Positions 27,791-36,330 of a stretch of 64,000 nt of DNA are shown in pieces (within the stretch, counting starts at the first letter, position 1; each line of letters begins with the position of its first letter). Made by a program: the position numbers and the translations under genes. Below the pieces are notes generated by a model. The model searched no databases. It saw nothing but the letters and a program-made list of their open reading frames with translations, and was not told where the DNA came from. Origin of the DNA: Symsagittifera roscoffensis (lineage: Eukaryota > Xenacoelomorpha > Acoela > Convolutidae); contig NC_087065.1 of the NCBI RefSeq assembly GCF_963678635.1, positions 11,799,579-11,863,578 on the forward strand, given 5' to 3'.

Positions 27791-29341
27791 GCTTTTTGAT
27801 GCTGTAAGACTTCCAAGAAATTGAGTTATAAATTCTAATGAAACGCTGGTTAAGAAAAATGTGTAGTCAGTTAATTAACCTCACGTAGCCATGGGTAATT
27901 AGAGGCTCTTAGGACAGATAATTCCACTTCTTGGTAAAATTAATGCTGAATACTAACTTGCTTGAACGATGATTTTATCGAACTTTGATGCAAAATACAA
28001 ATTGAGCTCTGCCATGGTCGATCGCTTGATTTGTACACTCAGTTCTAATCTAGTGTGTCACTAACTATTGAGCAACTAGTATAAATGGTTGTTAGTAATA
28101 CTTCAGTTGTATAGTACTGAAGTTAGACTTATGTTCAAGTTCAGAACTAACGCAACTTTGATGTATTGGTGATGATCAACAGCGTGAAATTCAATTGAAC
28201 CACAAATATGTGGAGAGTTAACGTGTGTGCTTTTTAAATTCTATCGGCAATTCACAATAAAAATGCCATCTGGCAGAAATTTTAAAAGAACAAGTTTTCC
28301 AATATCAGTTTAAATGCTAAATTTAGATATTGAGTGTGATATAGAGTTTTTATAGTGAGTAATCCCGTGCGAATAGCTGCTCATCTTAAGCTTCTACCAA
28401 GAAAATAGCGGAACATGTAGAGAACCTAATACAAAAAAGGGGTTCAGATGAAAACTCAGATAATAGTTATTGGTTATGAGCAGATTTGCGGTGTTTTTAA
28501 AGTTAAGCTTGTAATGCATTCATATGGAAATATTAATTTTTTTTCTTCTGGGCCAAGTTTTTATTTTCGACCAGCGAGGTGCCGATGAAGTTCGATTCTG
28601 GAGCATTTTGTTTTCACGCAATTCCAAGTCTCACATAAATTCCAGACGGGTCGAAAGTTATATATTGAGTAGTCCTGTTTCGAGCTGTAATAAAAAGTCG
28701 CAAAACTACCCATCAAAATCTGTCTACACGTGGTTAGTAATTGGATTCATGGGCACAAGATTCGAACATATTTTCATTTTCTTTTTGGAAAAAATAAGGC
28801 TATGAAAGTTAGCTGCTACTTGCTCAGCCACTGGCTACTCTTGTTTCGATTCTTATTTTAAATGGGACTGTGATCAAATTATTTACAGGTACTGGTTTTT
28901 AGTATACTGTACAAGTACAGGTTTTTTGACAACTGGAATTAATGGTTTTGTGTTTTTTGCAATTTTTTAGCAATATTTTTCTGGGACTACATACTCTTAG
29001 CGTTTGTGTCCTAATTTATACAAAAATTTGCCTCGACTTTGAAGTTGACGATGATTACGTGGACGGTTATGATGACAGTCGAAATTTGATAAATAATGAA
29101 GATCATGATGATGACGACGATGATGTCATAACTACAGCAAACAGCTGTTTGCTTTTGTAGTTCTCTCCAAATCATTGTGGTAGCTTTGTCACTTGCAGTT
29201 TAGATTCTGAAATATCTGACTGAAGTTTATTTCCCTTTGAATATTAAAAAATAGTTTCGAGTTGAATTTTATTTTTAGATAGTTTTGAGTCTACAGCTGT
29301 TGTTTGTTTATTGATTGTTAATTCGTTCGTTTTTCTCAAAA
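27791..29341. other. Intergenic region between the p24 and ZnF-UBP genes
   Basis: AT-rich, no firm gene. A possible plus-strand exon lies at 28971-29160: acceptor AATTTTTTAG, then a hydrophobic helix GLHTLSVCVLIYT and an Asp-rich tail ending in TAG. It would suit the last exon of a membrane protein, but no partner exon was found. The two genes are divergent, so both promoters should lie in this stretch. Confidence 0.35.
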
Positions 29342-29497
29342 ATGTTCGCCGTGAATGTTAAGTTGGACTGTGAACATGTCGCTGCCTTGAGTGAACCAGA
29401 TCTGAATAACTTCTCCGATAGTGACCTCGACTCCTCAATTGAGTGCCAACAGGATGGATGCAATCAGGAGGAGACATGGATATGTCTGACATGCAAG
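29342..29497 (+). CDS. Stand-alone ZnF-UBP protein (HDAC6-type), exon 1
   Basis: Start ATG at 29342 (A at -3). 52 codons run to donor AAG|GTGAGT at 29498. It encodes LDCEHVAAL, an acidic linker, then CQQDGCNQEETWICLTCK. Together with exon 2 it gives a 114-residue protein that is almost only a ubiquitin-binding zinc finger of the type at the C-terminus of HDAC6 and in several USPs. The zinc ligands are C10/H12, C35/C40, C48/C51 and, from exon 2, C56, H63, H67, H73, C86 and C89. In HDAC6 this domain binds the free C-terminal GG of ubiquitin. No deacetylase domain is nearby, so the protein may act as a free ubiquitin-tail sensor (inference). Confidence 0.8.
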
Positions 29498-29709
29498 GTG
29501 AGTAGGTGATTTTCAACGACTTGCGATACCCATAGAAGTAGGGATCATTATGGTGTGCATGGTGATTTGATTTACTTTACGACTGTAGTAGCAAATTATG
29601 ATTTCCTGTCTGGAACGATTTCTCGTTGATAGTTTATGCTCTTAAGAAAATTTGTCGGAGATAGTTTTGATCCAATTGGTTACAGACACGTACCATCGTT
29701 AATTATTCA

Positions 29710-30470
29710 CCCTTGCAATAAGCAAGAGTATTGAAATCGGATACAAGACTTCTTTTCCCGAAAATAACTTTGTTCACAGAATAGTCAAAATTAGAAATGG
29801 TAAATTTAGGTTCAGTTCATGATAAGTTCAAATTTTTAGGCGTCTCTGGCACACTCGGTTTTGAGATAACGAATACGCCTGAGGCGGAAAAGGTCCTGGG
29901 TTCGAATCAAAAAGCATGCTGTTCTTTTAAACGAGAAAAATTCAGTTTCAAAAAAAAGATTTGCCGGCTTATGTTATGTTGATTTAGTTGCCACATCTTA
30001 GAACTGATTTTTTTTGTTGCTGTACGCAAGTTACATTGTTGTTGTTTGTAGTGTTTTGATGTTCTGTTTGTAGTTCTACTAACTTAGACTTTAGATTTTC
30101 TTTTTTGTTTTTGTATGTTTTGTCGCTGAAAAATTGTATTCTGCCCAAATGATTTCGGCTTACATTTTATTGGCTTAGTGACCTAATTCTGATTCATTTC
30201 GAGAGAAAAATAATTTTTATGCTCGCCTCTAGATTGCTCAAAACGCTAAAATCTTGTTAGAAATTATAGTTTTTCATGACAACTTTTTTTTCGACTTTGC
30301 TTTTTATTCTTTTCCTTTTTTTCCATTGGATAGGTTTCAGCTTATGTCATTTGGGCTTAATTTCCTCTTGTTGCGTCTTTCGACGAGCGAAAAAAGTTCG
30401 TAGGTGCGTGTGAGTGAGTTAGTGAACTCACTCACACTTGTAGGTGCGTGTGAGTGAACTTTTTTTTATT
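29710..30470 (+). repeat. tRNA-like interspersed repeat, copy A (right end approximate)
   Basis: It begins CCCTTGCAATAAGCAAGAGTATTG. At 29842-29909 is a tRNA-like core with a B-box-like GGGTTCGAATC (29899-29908) and a weaker A-box (TGGCACACTCGG). The parts before and after the core match copy B with moderate divergence, including GGCTTATGTTATGTTGATTTAG. It looks like a tRNA-derived SINE or a longer element containing one; both copies lie in the ZnF-UBP intron in gene orientation. Confidence 0.65.
30408..30437. repeat. Perfect 13-bp hairpin
   Basis: GTGTGAGTGAGTT (30408-30420), loop AGTG, AACTCACTCACAC (30425-30437): a perfect palindrome with a 4-nt loop. It sits at the right end of repeat copy A and is followed by a partial direct repeat of TAGGTGCGTGTGAGTGA. 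Confidence 0.7.
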
Positions 30471-30511
30471 AGTCCTTAATTTTTTTGATTGGTTTTTTTT
30501 TCGACTTTTTA

Positions 30512-31345
30512 CCCTTGCGATAAGCAAGGGTATTGCAATCGGGTACAATACTTTTTTTCACTAAATAATTTAGAAATGGTAAATTTGGGTTTAGTTCATA
30601 ATAAGTTCAAATGTCTTTGCGTCTCTGGCGCACTTGGTCTGGTGGTAACGAATACGCCTGGGACTGTAAAGGTCCTGGGTTCGAATCTGACAGGACCTGT
30701 TTTTTTTTTTCAATCGGTAAATAAATTGTCATCTTATTTTTTGTCTGCTTATATTTTGTCAGCTTAGTTACTGCATCGTAGAATTGTGTTTTTGTTGTAA
30801 GCAAGTAACATCGTAGTTGCTTTTAGTGTTTTTTTAAAAAAAATTTTCTGCAGAGAAAACATCAAAATAGTTAAAGGAACTGTGTGCGTGTGCGTGTGTT
30901 TGTATGTACATGTGTGTGTGTGAGGCTAAGGAGGACTTAATAGGTTTTAAAAAAAAAATTTGGCTTTTTTAATTTCATTTTTTGCGGTTTAGTAGGTTTC
31001 GGCCTATTTTATATCGGCTGAGTGGCCTCTTATTGTTTCATATGACGAGGAAATAAAGTTTAACGTGTGTGTTTTGAGGGCGAGGGGGAGTTGTTAAGTT
31101 TTTATAAGTCTTAGGTCTTGTTGATTTTTTTCAGCTTCAAGGGTTACGGTGTTTTCGGCTTTGTTACCGCTTTGTAAAATTTTTTCCGATGCTAATCTCA
31201 CATTCTATTGTCATGGTAATTTTCAAAACTAGCCTTATTCATTTTGATGGATCTAGTTTTTTCGACATTTTTGATTTTGTTTTCGACTTAGCGGCTTTCT
31301 TGTGTTGTATCGCAAGTGGTGCGAAGCTCAGCTTCGCCTGTGTAA
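30512..31345 (+). repeat. tRNA-like interspersed repeat, copy B (right end approximate)
   Basis: It starts CCCTTGCGATAAGCAAGGGTATTGC, whose first half is itself an inverted repeat (CCCTTGC/GCAAGGG). The tRNA-like core is at 30621-30690: TGGCGCACTTGG (A-box-like) and GGGTTCGAATC (B-box). A TG-rich run lies near 30885-30925. It appears to end at the hairpin GCGAAGCtcaGCTTCGC (31321-31337). A more diverged copy of this plan is at 59246-59565. Confidence 0.65.
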
Positions 31346-31530
31346 AAATATTTTGTTAAATCAGTTTTGTGTGACGCTTAATTTGCAGTATATCCTTGTT
31401 CTCTACATATGCTCCTGTATGATAAAAAGCTGATTTCTTCTCTCAGACAATCCTGTATTTCAAAACCCCAAAATTGTTCTTTTTCTCTGTGTTTGAAAAA
31501 CTCATAATTCTTCGGTTTCTTTTTCTCTAG

Positions 31531-31719
31531 ACAATCCTATGCAGCAGATATGCGAATGGACACATGTTGACTCATTCCAGTGAACAGACACACTTCGTGG
31601 CCCTCAGTTTCATGGACTCCTCCGTGTGGTGCTTCGAGTGTGACTCTTATGTGGATGCACCCAAACTCAGAGACATCACGGACAAAGTGATCCAGAAACG
31701 AATCAGCGAACTGTCCTGA
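31531..31719 (+). CDS. Stand-alone ZnF-UBP protein (HDAC6-type), exon 2
   Basis: Acceptor TTTCTCTAG|ACA, phase 0, matching exon 1; stop TGA at 31717-31719. It encodes LCSRYANGHMLTH (HDAC6: YCGRYINGHMLQH), then THFVALSFMDSSVWCFECDSYV (HDAC6: [21 protein letters not shown]). The Trp before the CxxC and the Arg-Tyr pair, which shape the ubiquitin-tail pocket in HDAC6, are kept. The protein ends about 20 residues after the finger. The intron (29498-31530) holds two repeat copies. Confidence 0.85.
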   Translation, partial: TILCSRYANGHMLTHSSEQTHFVALSFMDSSVWCFECDSYVDAPKLRDITDKVIQKRISELS

Positions 31720-31809
31720 ATTACATTGTACAATTTAATTGATATTTATATGAGTAATAGATATTTTTATGAAAATTGTTTTTAAGTGAATGTCTGGATA
31801 CTAGTTTAC

Positions 31810-31980
31810 TTGTTTGGTCCCGTGACAAAACTAGTTTAGATGATTGGTTAAGGGGTTGGTTACCGGATTCGTACCCGCTAGACTAATTAGGCCCGTTTCG
31901 ACTGCCATATAGAGAATTAAAACTGCTTACTGATAGAATTAGCAACATACTGACCACAGCGTTTTTGAGGGACCAAACAA
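31810..31980. mobile_element. Small TIR element abutting the E2 3' LTR
   Basis: A 171-bp segment with perfect 12-bp inverted ends, TTGTTTGGTCCC (31810-31821) and GGGACCAAACAA (31969-31980). Its right end coincides with the first base of the E2 LTR. The family is unknown and the flanking duplication cannot be judged because E2 lies on the right side. Confidence 0.5.
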
Positions 31981-32864
31981 TGTAATATTCGTCTACTGCA
32001 GTCACACATGAGGCTTAAGAAAAATAGGCCTTATAACCATTGGCTCAAGAGTCAGGGACACTATCTCTTGTGTTTTTGTACCTCAAATCAGTCGGAGCCA
32101 TTTCGGTTTGCTTGTGACATGAGACTACGACCCGTTACAGCTTAAAGGCTACTACTAAAATATCCCCCCACTCTAGAATTAGAAACGTCCCCATACTTAG
32201 GTCTCTAGATACCCAAAATACATGAACGCCATTAAAAACCGGGTTGGAACAATCCGTTAAGTTACTTTTTATTAGACAGTGGAACTTTGATCCATTTCAG
32301 ATGGATCAACCTAAAACTCGCCTTATCTCAACATAACTATCATAAAATACACTCGAGAAATTTTAAATTAGTACTCACATTGTAGCACACTCAAGAAGGG
32401 GAAGTACTTCAGTCGGTAATTAACTCAAGAATTAAATAATGTAACTAAATGAGTTTTAATGTTAGTCAGTTTCAATAACAAGGACAAGTCTTAACTCTAG
32501 GATATAGTTTCTCGTGAACCATTGGGACACTCAAGTTGTCCACCTTTCCGTCGAAGGTTCACTCTGGTCCAGCTCAAATAATTGTTCTCTCGGGAATACT
32601 CTGTCCTCTATTTCAGATGGGACAGCTCTACTCTTGTTCACTATGATGGAAATTGCGAATAGCAATTTCCTACCGATTTCTCTTGCAACTTTCCCGCGTT
32701 TTTCACTCGAACGTTCTGACTTCTCTTTTCTGATTTTCTGTTATCGCGAGAAAATCGTGCATGACAGGTTCCATTCGAAATTTTGAAAAACTAAATTTCA
32801 CTCCAAAATCAAGTGTTTTTTGCTTCTCTCAAGGTCAAACTTCCGAATATGACCGACTGGCACA
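31981..32864 (-). repeat. E2 3' LTR
   Basis: 884 bp, TGTAATATTCG... to ...CTGGCACA on the plus strand (TG..CA). It matches 53279-54162 with the same length. It is unrelated to the E1 LTR except for the shared ATTCG near its U5 end. Confidence 0.93.
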
Positions 32865-32878
32865 TACTCCCCGGACTC
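32865..32878 (-). other. E2 polypurine tract
   Basis: The minus strand reads GAGTCCGGGGAGTA immediately before the 3' LTR, a purine-rich run where a plus-strand primer is expected. The core TCCGGGGAGT recurs inside pol at 43276-43285, 45611-45619 and 45670-45679, and in E1 near 11129-11220. Confidence 0.65.
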
Positions 32879-33293
32879 GAGATCGATGTCCTCATCGCGT
32901 GCTGTCTTCTGCCAGTGAGTCCCAGAAAACCGAGTGTTACTCAAGATACAGTGCCAGTGGTCATTTACAGAAGTTTGCAGCAGACTTAAGCTTATCTACA
33001 CCCCAAAATTCACAGCCATGTAAAATTTTCACACTATCGCTAAACAGCAATCAAAATCTGCACACACCTGCACCCTTGAATTCTTGCTTTCCAAGCCAAT
33101 CATTTAAAATTTCTTTTGTCCTATTCAATCAGGAAATTGTCATGCAGCATTTTGATTTATATAATAAATATAGTATATTAATAACAATATTTGCTTTGTT
33201 AAAACTTCTTTTTCGTGAATCCAAGTTTCACCCGGATCCACGCTCAAGCCCCCCTTTCCCTCTCAAGACTCAAGATCCATTCGAGCCACCTGC
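32879..33293. other. E2 3' non-coding region between ORF2 stop and PPT
   Basis: About 415 bp with no gene. AT-rich in the middle (33140-33210). This would be the 3' untranslated part of the element RNA. Confidence 0.5.
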
Positions 33294-35237
33294 TCATCTC
33301 GCACTCTTCGCCTTGGAGGTACTGCACCCTGAAGTACTAGATACGGCAAACTGTCTCAACAGTTCCTCTTCATCATCGGAGCTAATCACTATCTCCTCCC
33401 AAGCCTTCAGCTGCTCGTAGGATCGCATCCATTCTGTTTGCTCTTGCAACCTCTTTGCTTGGTTGGGTAGTGCCTTCACCCTAGATTCCCGGTTCAAACA
33501 AAAGGAGTTGTGCAGGCTCAAGCTCACGTTCTTCGCCAGGTCCTCCTCTAGTATCGATTCCCTCGCCTTGGTATTGTCTCTAGACATTTTACCCACTCTC
33601 TTCCATCCTGTCGTGATTGCATTACGATGGGTTAACAGGGGTCTCTTGAAAGCTTCCGGCCCAATCTCGGCCTGGAACTGTCGATACTCCTTTCGATGTT
33701 TTCTCATGTGATCTTTCGTTGTCATGTACAACCAGGACGTCAGCGTCGCCCGAAACCATGGGAAGTACCTCAAACGGCTCCAGACATGTCTGACTTCCGT
33801 TGGTATGGCGAATACCTTGCACGCAGTCTCAAACAACTCGAGTCTCCTACTGTAGTCTATCGCGTATATTGACTCTGCCGTTGGCGTCCCCGCTTCCCGA
33901 TACTTCGTTATATTCTCTTCTATCCATCTCAGAGCCAAGATCGTACTCACTACCAAGATCGTCACCTTCTGTCGGTGATCCGGTAGTCCGATCGACCGGA
34001 TTTCTTCCATATCCCACACCAGGCAAAGGTTCTTGTGATCTGGATACCACACCGTTTGCGCTAAACAGTGGCATGGGCATTCTCCATGGGTGATTTCAAT
34101 GCTCCTGAGGTTACGCTCCCCCGAGGCTTCCAAGAGAGGCTCAAGCTCCATCATTTTCTCATGCATCGTGTCGTTATCTTCCAGGTTTGGAGCACTTCCC
34201 ACAGGTTTTCCGATCACGTTTTGTCTCTCGTGATCGCTTGTGTTCTCTCTCTCCAACTTCAAAAGTTCTTCTCCCCAGATTTCACTCAAGTCATCGCTCA
34301 ATTCTTTTGGTACTGTCCCTCTGAGTTTTCTCAACAACTTGTGCGAGTGATGCGATATCCGAGCCAACCTCACGCACTTGGGCACTGAGAAGGCCTTGTC
34401 CACCAGTACTCTCTGGCTGGATGCTTCCACCATCACCATGTGCAGTGGGTAGTGACTTCCGCACAAGTTGGCCATCATTGACCCTATCAGCGATTTCGCG
34501 TTCAATGGCAAGCCATAAGCTTCGCTCATGGGAAATCCCATTTCCGCCTCGAGACCAACCTTCCAGCTCCGGATGTGTTTTTGAGTCACCTGCAACACCC
34601 CGGGCCATGATTCTACGCTCAACGCCGTCACTAAATGATGTTCAGATTCTAGTCTTTCCAGTGACTGCAGACTACACATTCTCGAGAAGAATCCGAGAGC
34701 TGTCGCTATATTCACCGTGGTTCTCGCGTAACACTCCGCTACTATTTGCACTTCACTTTTCTCCCTTTCTGTTATGTCTTCGAACCAAGTGACCAGGTCT
34801 TCTTTTTGAAATGACAGTATTCTAACGCATGACCGTCCATCGCAGGTGTGCTCTCCGTTTCCACACGTCGAATCCAGACAGCTACCCGGCTCCAATTTCT
34901 TTGCTGACCCGGGATTACTAGTCTTTTCGCTTGGCTCTTGCATCTGAGGTGAAATTAGCTTATGCAGCACACTCAACTTTGCCAGATCTTCATCTTCCGT
35001 TGGTGCTAACCTCACTCGCTCGGTGGTTTCTTCGATCAGACTCGCGTGGGGATGTGGACACCAGGAGGGTCTTAATAGCTTCCATACCACTCCCAAGTTC
35101 GTGGTTAACAAGCCATTTCCATCGCCCATGTTCACTTCAACTCTCTTGTTTGAATGCGGTATGCTCACCACCTCTGGTGTTTTCTCAAGAATCAGGCCCA
35201 GGCTCGGCCCCTCTTTTTCCACCGCGTCTATTTCCAT
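33294..35237 (-). CDS. E2 ORF2, C-terminal part (unknown function)
   Basis: A 647-codon frame in phase with the 95-codon fragment upstream, from which it is separated only by TGA 35250-35252. No fold recognised. Visible features are the Cys/His cluster C-x9-H-x-C-x4-C (about 34843-34900) shared with E1, a second Cys/His cluster ECPCHC (near 34075), and a C-terminal tail IVISSDDEEE that fits a phospho-type SUMO-interaction motif. No membrane segment or signal peptide. The native polyprotein stop is at 33294. Confidence 0.75.
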   Translation of the reverse strand: MEIDAVEKEGPSLGLILEKTPEVVSIPHSNKRVEVNMGDGNGLLTTNLGVVWKLLRPSWCPHPHASLIEETTERVRLAPTEDEDLAKLSVLHKLISPQMQEPSEKTSNPGSAKKLEPGSCLDSTCGNGEHTCDGRSCVRILSFQKEDLVTWFEDITEREKSEVQIVAECYARTTVNIATALGFFSRMCSLQSLERLESEHHLVTALSVESWPGVLQVTQKHIRSWKVGLEAEMGFPMSEAYGLPLNAKSLIGSMMANLCGSHYPLHMVMVEASSQRVLVDKAFSVPKCVRLARISHHSHKLLRKLRGTVPKELSDDLSEIWGEELLKLERENTSDHERQNVIGKPVGSAPNLEDNDTMHEKMMELEPLLEASGERNLRSIEITHGECPCHCLAQTVWYPDHKNLCLVWDMEEIRSIGLPDHRQKVTILVVSTILALRWIEENITKYREAGTPTAESIYAIDYSRRLELFETACKVFAIPTEVRHVWSRLRYFPWFRATLTSWLYMTTKDHMRKHRKEYRQFQAEIGPEAFKRPLLTHRNAITTGWKRVGKMSRDNTKARESILEEDLAKNVSLSLHNSFCLNRESRVKALPNQAKRLQEQTEWMRSYEQLKAWEEIVISSDDEEELLRQFAVSSTSGCSTSKAKSAR

Positions 35238-35249
35238 TATTCTTTCTGT

Positions 35250-35537
35250 TCAAAACTTCAGTAGCTCCGCTACCTCATGGTTCCTGTGGGCGCCTCCAGC
35301 TTCCGAGTCTAAGAAGGGGTTGTAGGCCATTCCCATCACTCCAGACACATATTGGTATTCCCCCTTCTCGCTGAGCCTCGAGTACTGCTCTGACGAGGCC
35401 AGGTTACGGTGAACATCATGTTCTTCTTCGAACTTCTTATTATAAAACCTCCGTACCTCGTCTAGCTTCCTATGGTTCTCTAGGGATAGTCTGGAACCCT
35501 CTTCCTTTTCTATTCCTGTGCTCTGATACACGTTCAA
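35250..35537 (-). CDS. E2 ORF2 fragment ending at an in-frame TGA
   Basis: A 95-codon stretch containing YQYVSGVMGMAYNPF, aligned with FQYVSGIPGMAYNPF in E1. The stop TGA falls where E1 has TGG (Trp), and the reading continues in the same frame after it. The upstream side is joined to the 286-codon ORF by a frameshift in a run of seven A's on the coding strand (35555-35561). Confidence 0.7.
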   Translation of the reverse strand: MNVYQSTGIEKEEGSRLSLENHRKLDEVRRFYNKKFEEEHDVHRNLASSEQYSRLSEKGEYQYVSGVMGMAYNPFLDSEAGGAHRNHEVAELLKF

Positions 35538-36330
35538 GATGACCGTTGAGACTCTTTTTTTCCATGGTTTTGCTTACGCTTGCTCTCTGTTGGCATGCCA
35601 GGATGGTGCTATCAGACATCATCGACATTATCCATCTCAAGAAACACGTGGCATCCTTTCTTCTAGCCAGGCTCAAGCCTGAGTTGTCCCTGGCTACGTG
35701 TTGCATCAGTGCCTGATACACATCTAGCTTCTTGCTTCCCAACTTTAGCCTGTCATACGAGGTCAGTGTTTCCAACTCTATCCCCACCAGACTCCAGGTG
35801 AACATTAATTGTCCTGCAGTTCTAACGAAGGGATTCGCCATTAATGGTGGTGCTGATGAGGGTGTCCTCATTGCTTCTTCAAAATGATCCTTCAACAAAC
35901 TCTGCCAGGACCTCTTCAGATGATTTGCCATTTCTATTCTATTAACCTCGGCCTTTTGCTGGGTGGCCCAATTGCGTCGCTTGCGAGCTACTCCACTGTC
36001 CAACCTCTTCCAGCAGTCCTCCATTTCTTTCAATGTTTCAAGGGCCACCCACCATGTCCGGGAGGTGTTCCTCGTCTTGTTCCTCTCCAATGGATCACTT
36101 GTCACTCGCTTGCCCGTGGCCTGGTGTGCCTTCGAGATCCATTCTTTGCCGGCATCTACTTCCCATGTCTGTCCGTTCGTTGAACCTCTCTTCACGTTTA
36201 TCTTCTGAGGCTTGAAGTCTTCCTCCGATGTCGAACTGGTGGAAACCTCTATTTCCCTCTCTACTTCAAGTGGTCTTCTGAGCTCCGAGCTGCTCTTGTA
36301 TGCCGCCGTCTTGCATCGAGCCAAAACCAT
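35470..36330 (-). CDS. E2 ORF2 fragment, middle-C (unknown function)
   Basis: A 286-codon frame. The segment WKRLDSGVARKRRNWATQQK and the later MANPFVRTAGQLMFTWSLVG correspond to MAHPCMRT..VRLAWCLMG-type text in the uninterrupted E1 frame. It is bounded by frameshifts near 36300 and at 35555-35561. No motif of known function. Confidence 0.7.
   Translation of the reverse strand: MVLARCKTAAYKSSSELRRPLEVEREIEVSTSSTSEEDFKPQKINVKRGSTNGQTWEVDAGKEWISKAHQATGKRVTSDPLERNKTRNTSRTWWVALETLKEMEDCWKRLDSGVARKRRNWATQQKAEVNRIEMANHLKRSWQSLLKDHFEEAMRTPSSAPPLMANPFVRTAGQLMFTWSLVGIELETLTSYDRLKLGSKKLDVYQALMQHVARDNSGLSLARRKDATCFLRWIMSMMSDSTILACQQRASVSKTMEKKSLNGHLERVSEHRNRKGRGFQTIPREP

Noticed and set aside
28524-28805. 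93-codon plus-strand ORF, possible exon
   Set aside because: No recognised motif and no convincing donor; composition similar to neighbouring non-coding DNA.
28942-29160. Membrane-helix plus poly-Asp ORF as a gene
   Set aside because: Good acceptor but no partner exon and a low-complexity tail; mentioned only as a possibility.
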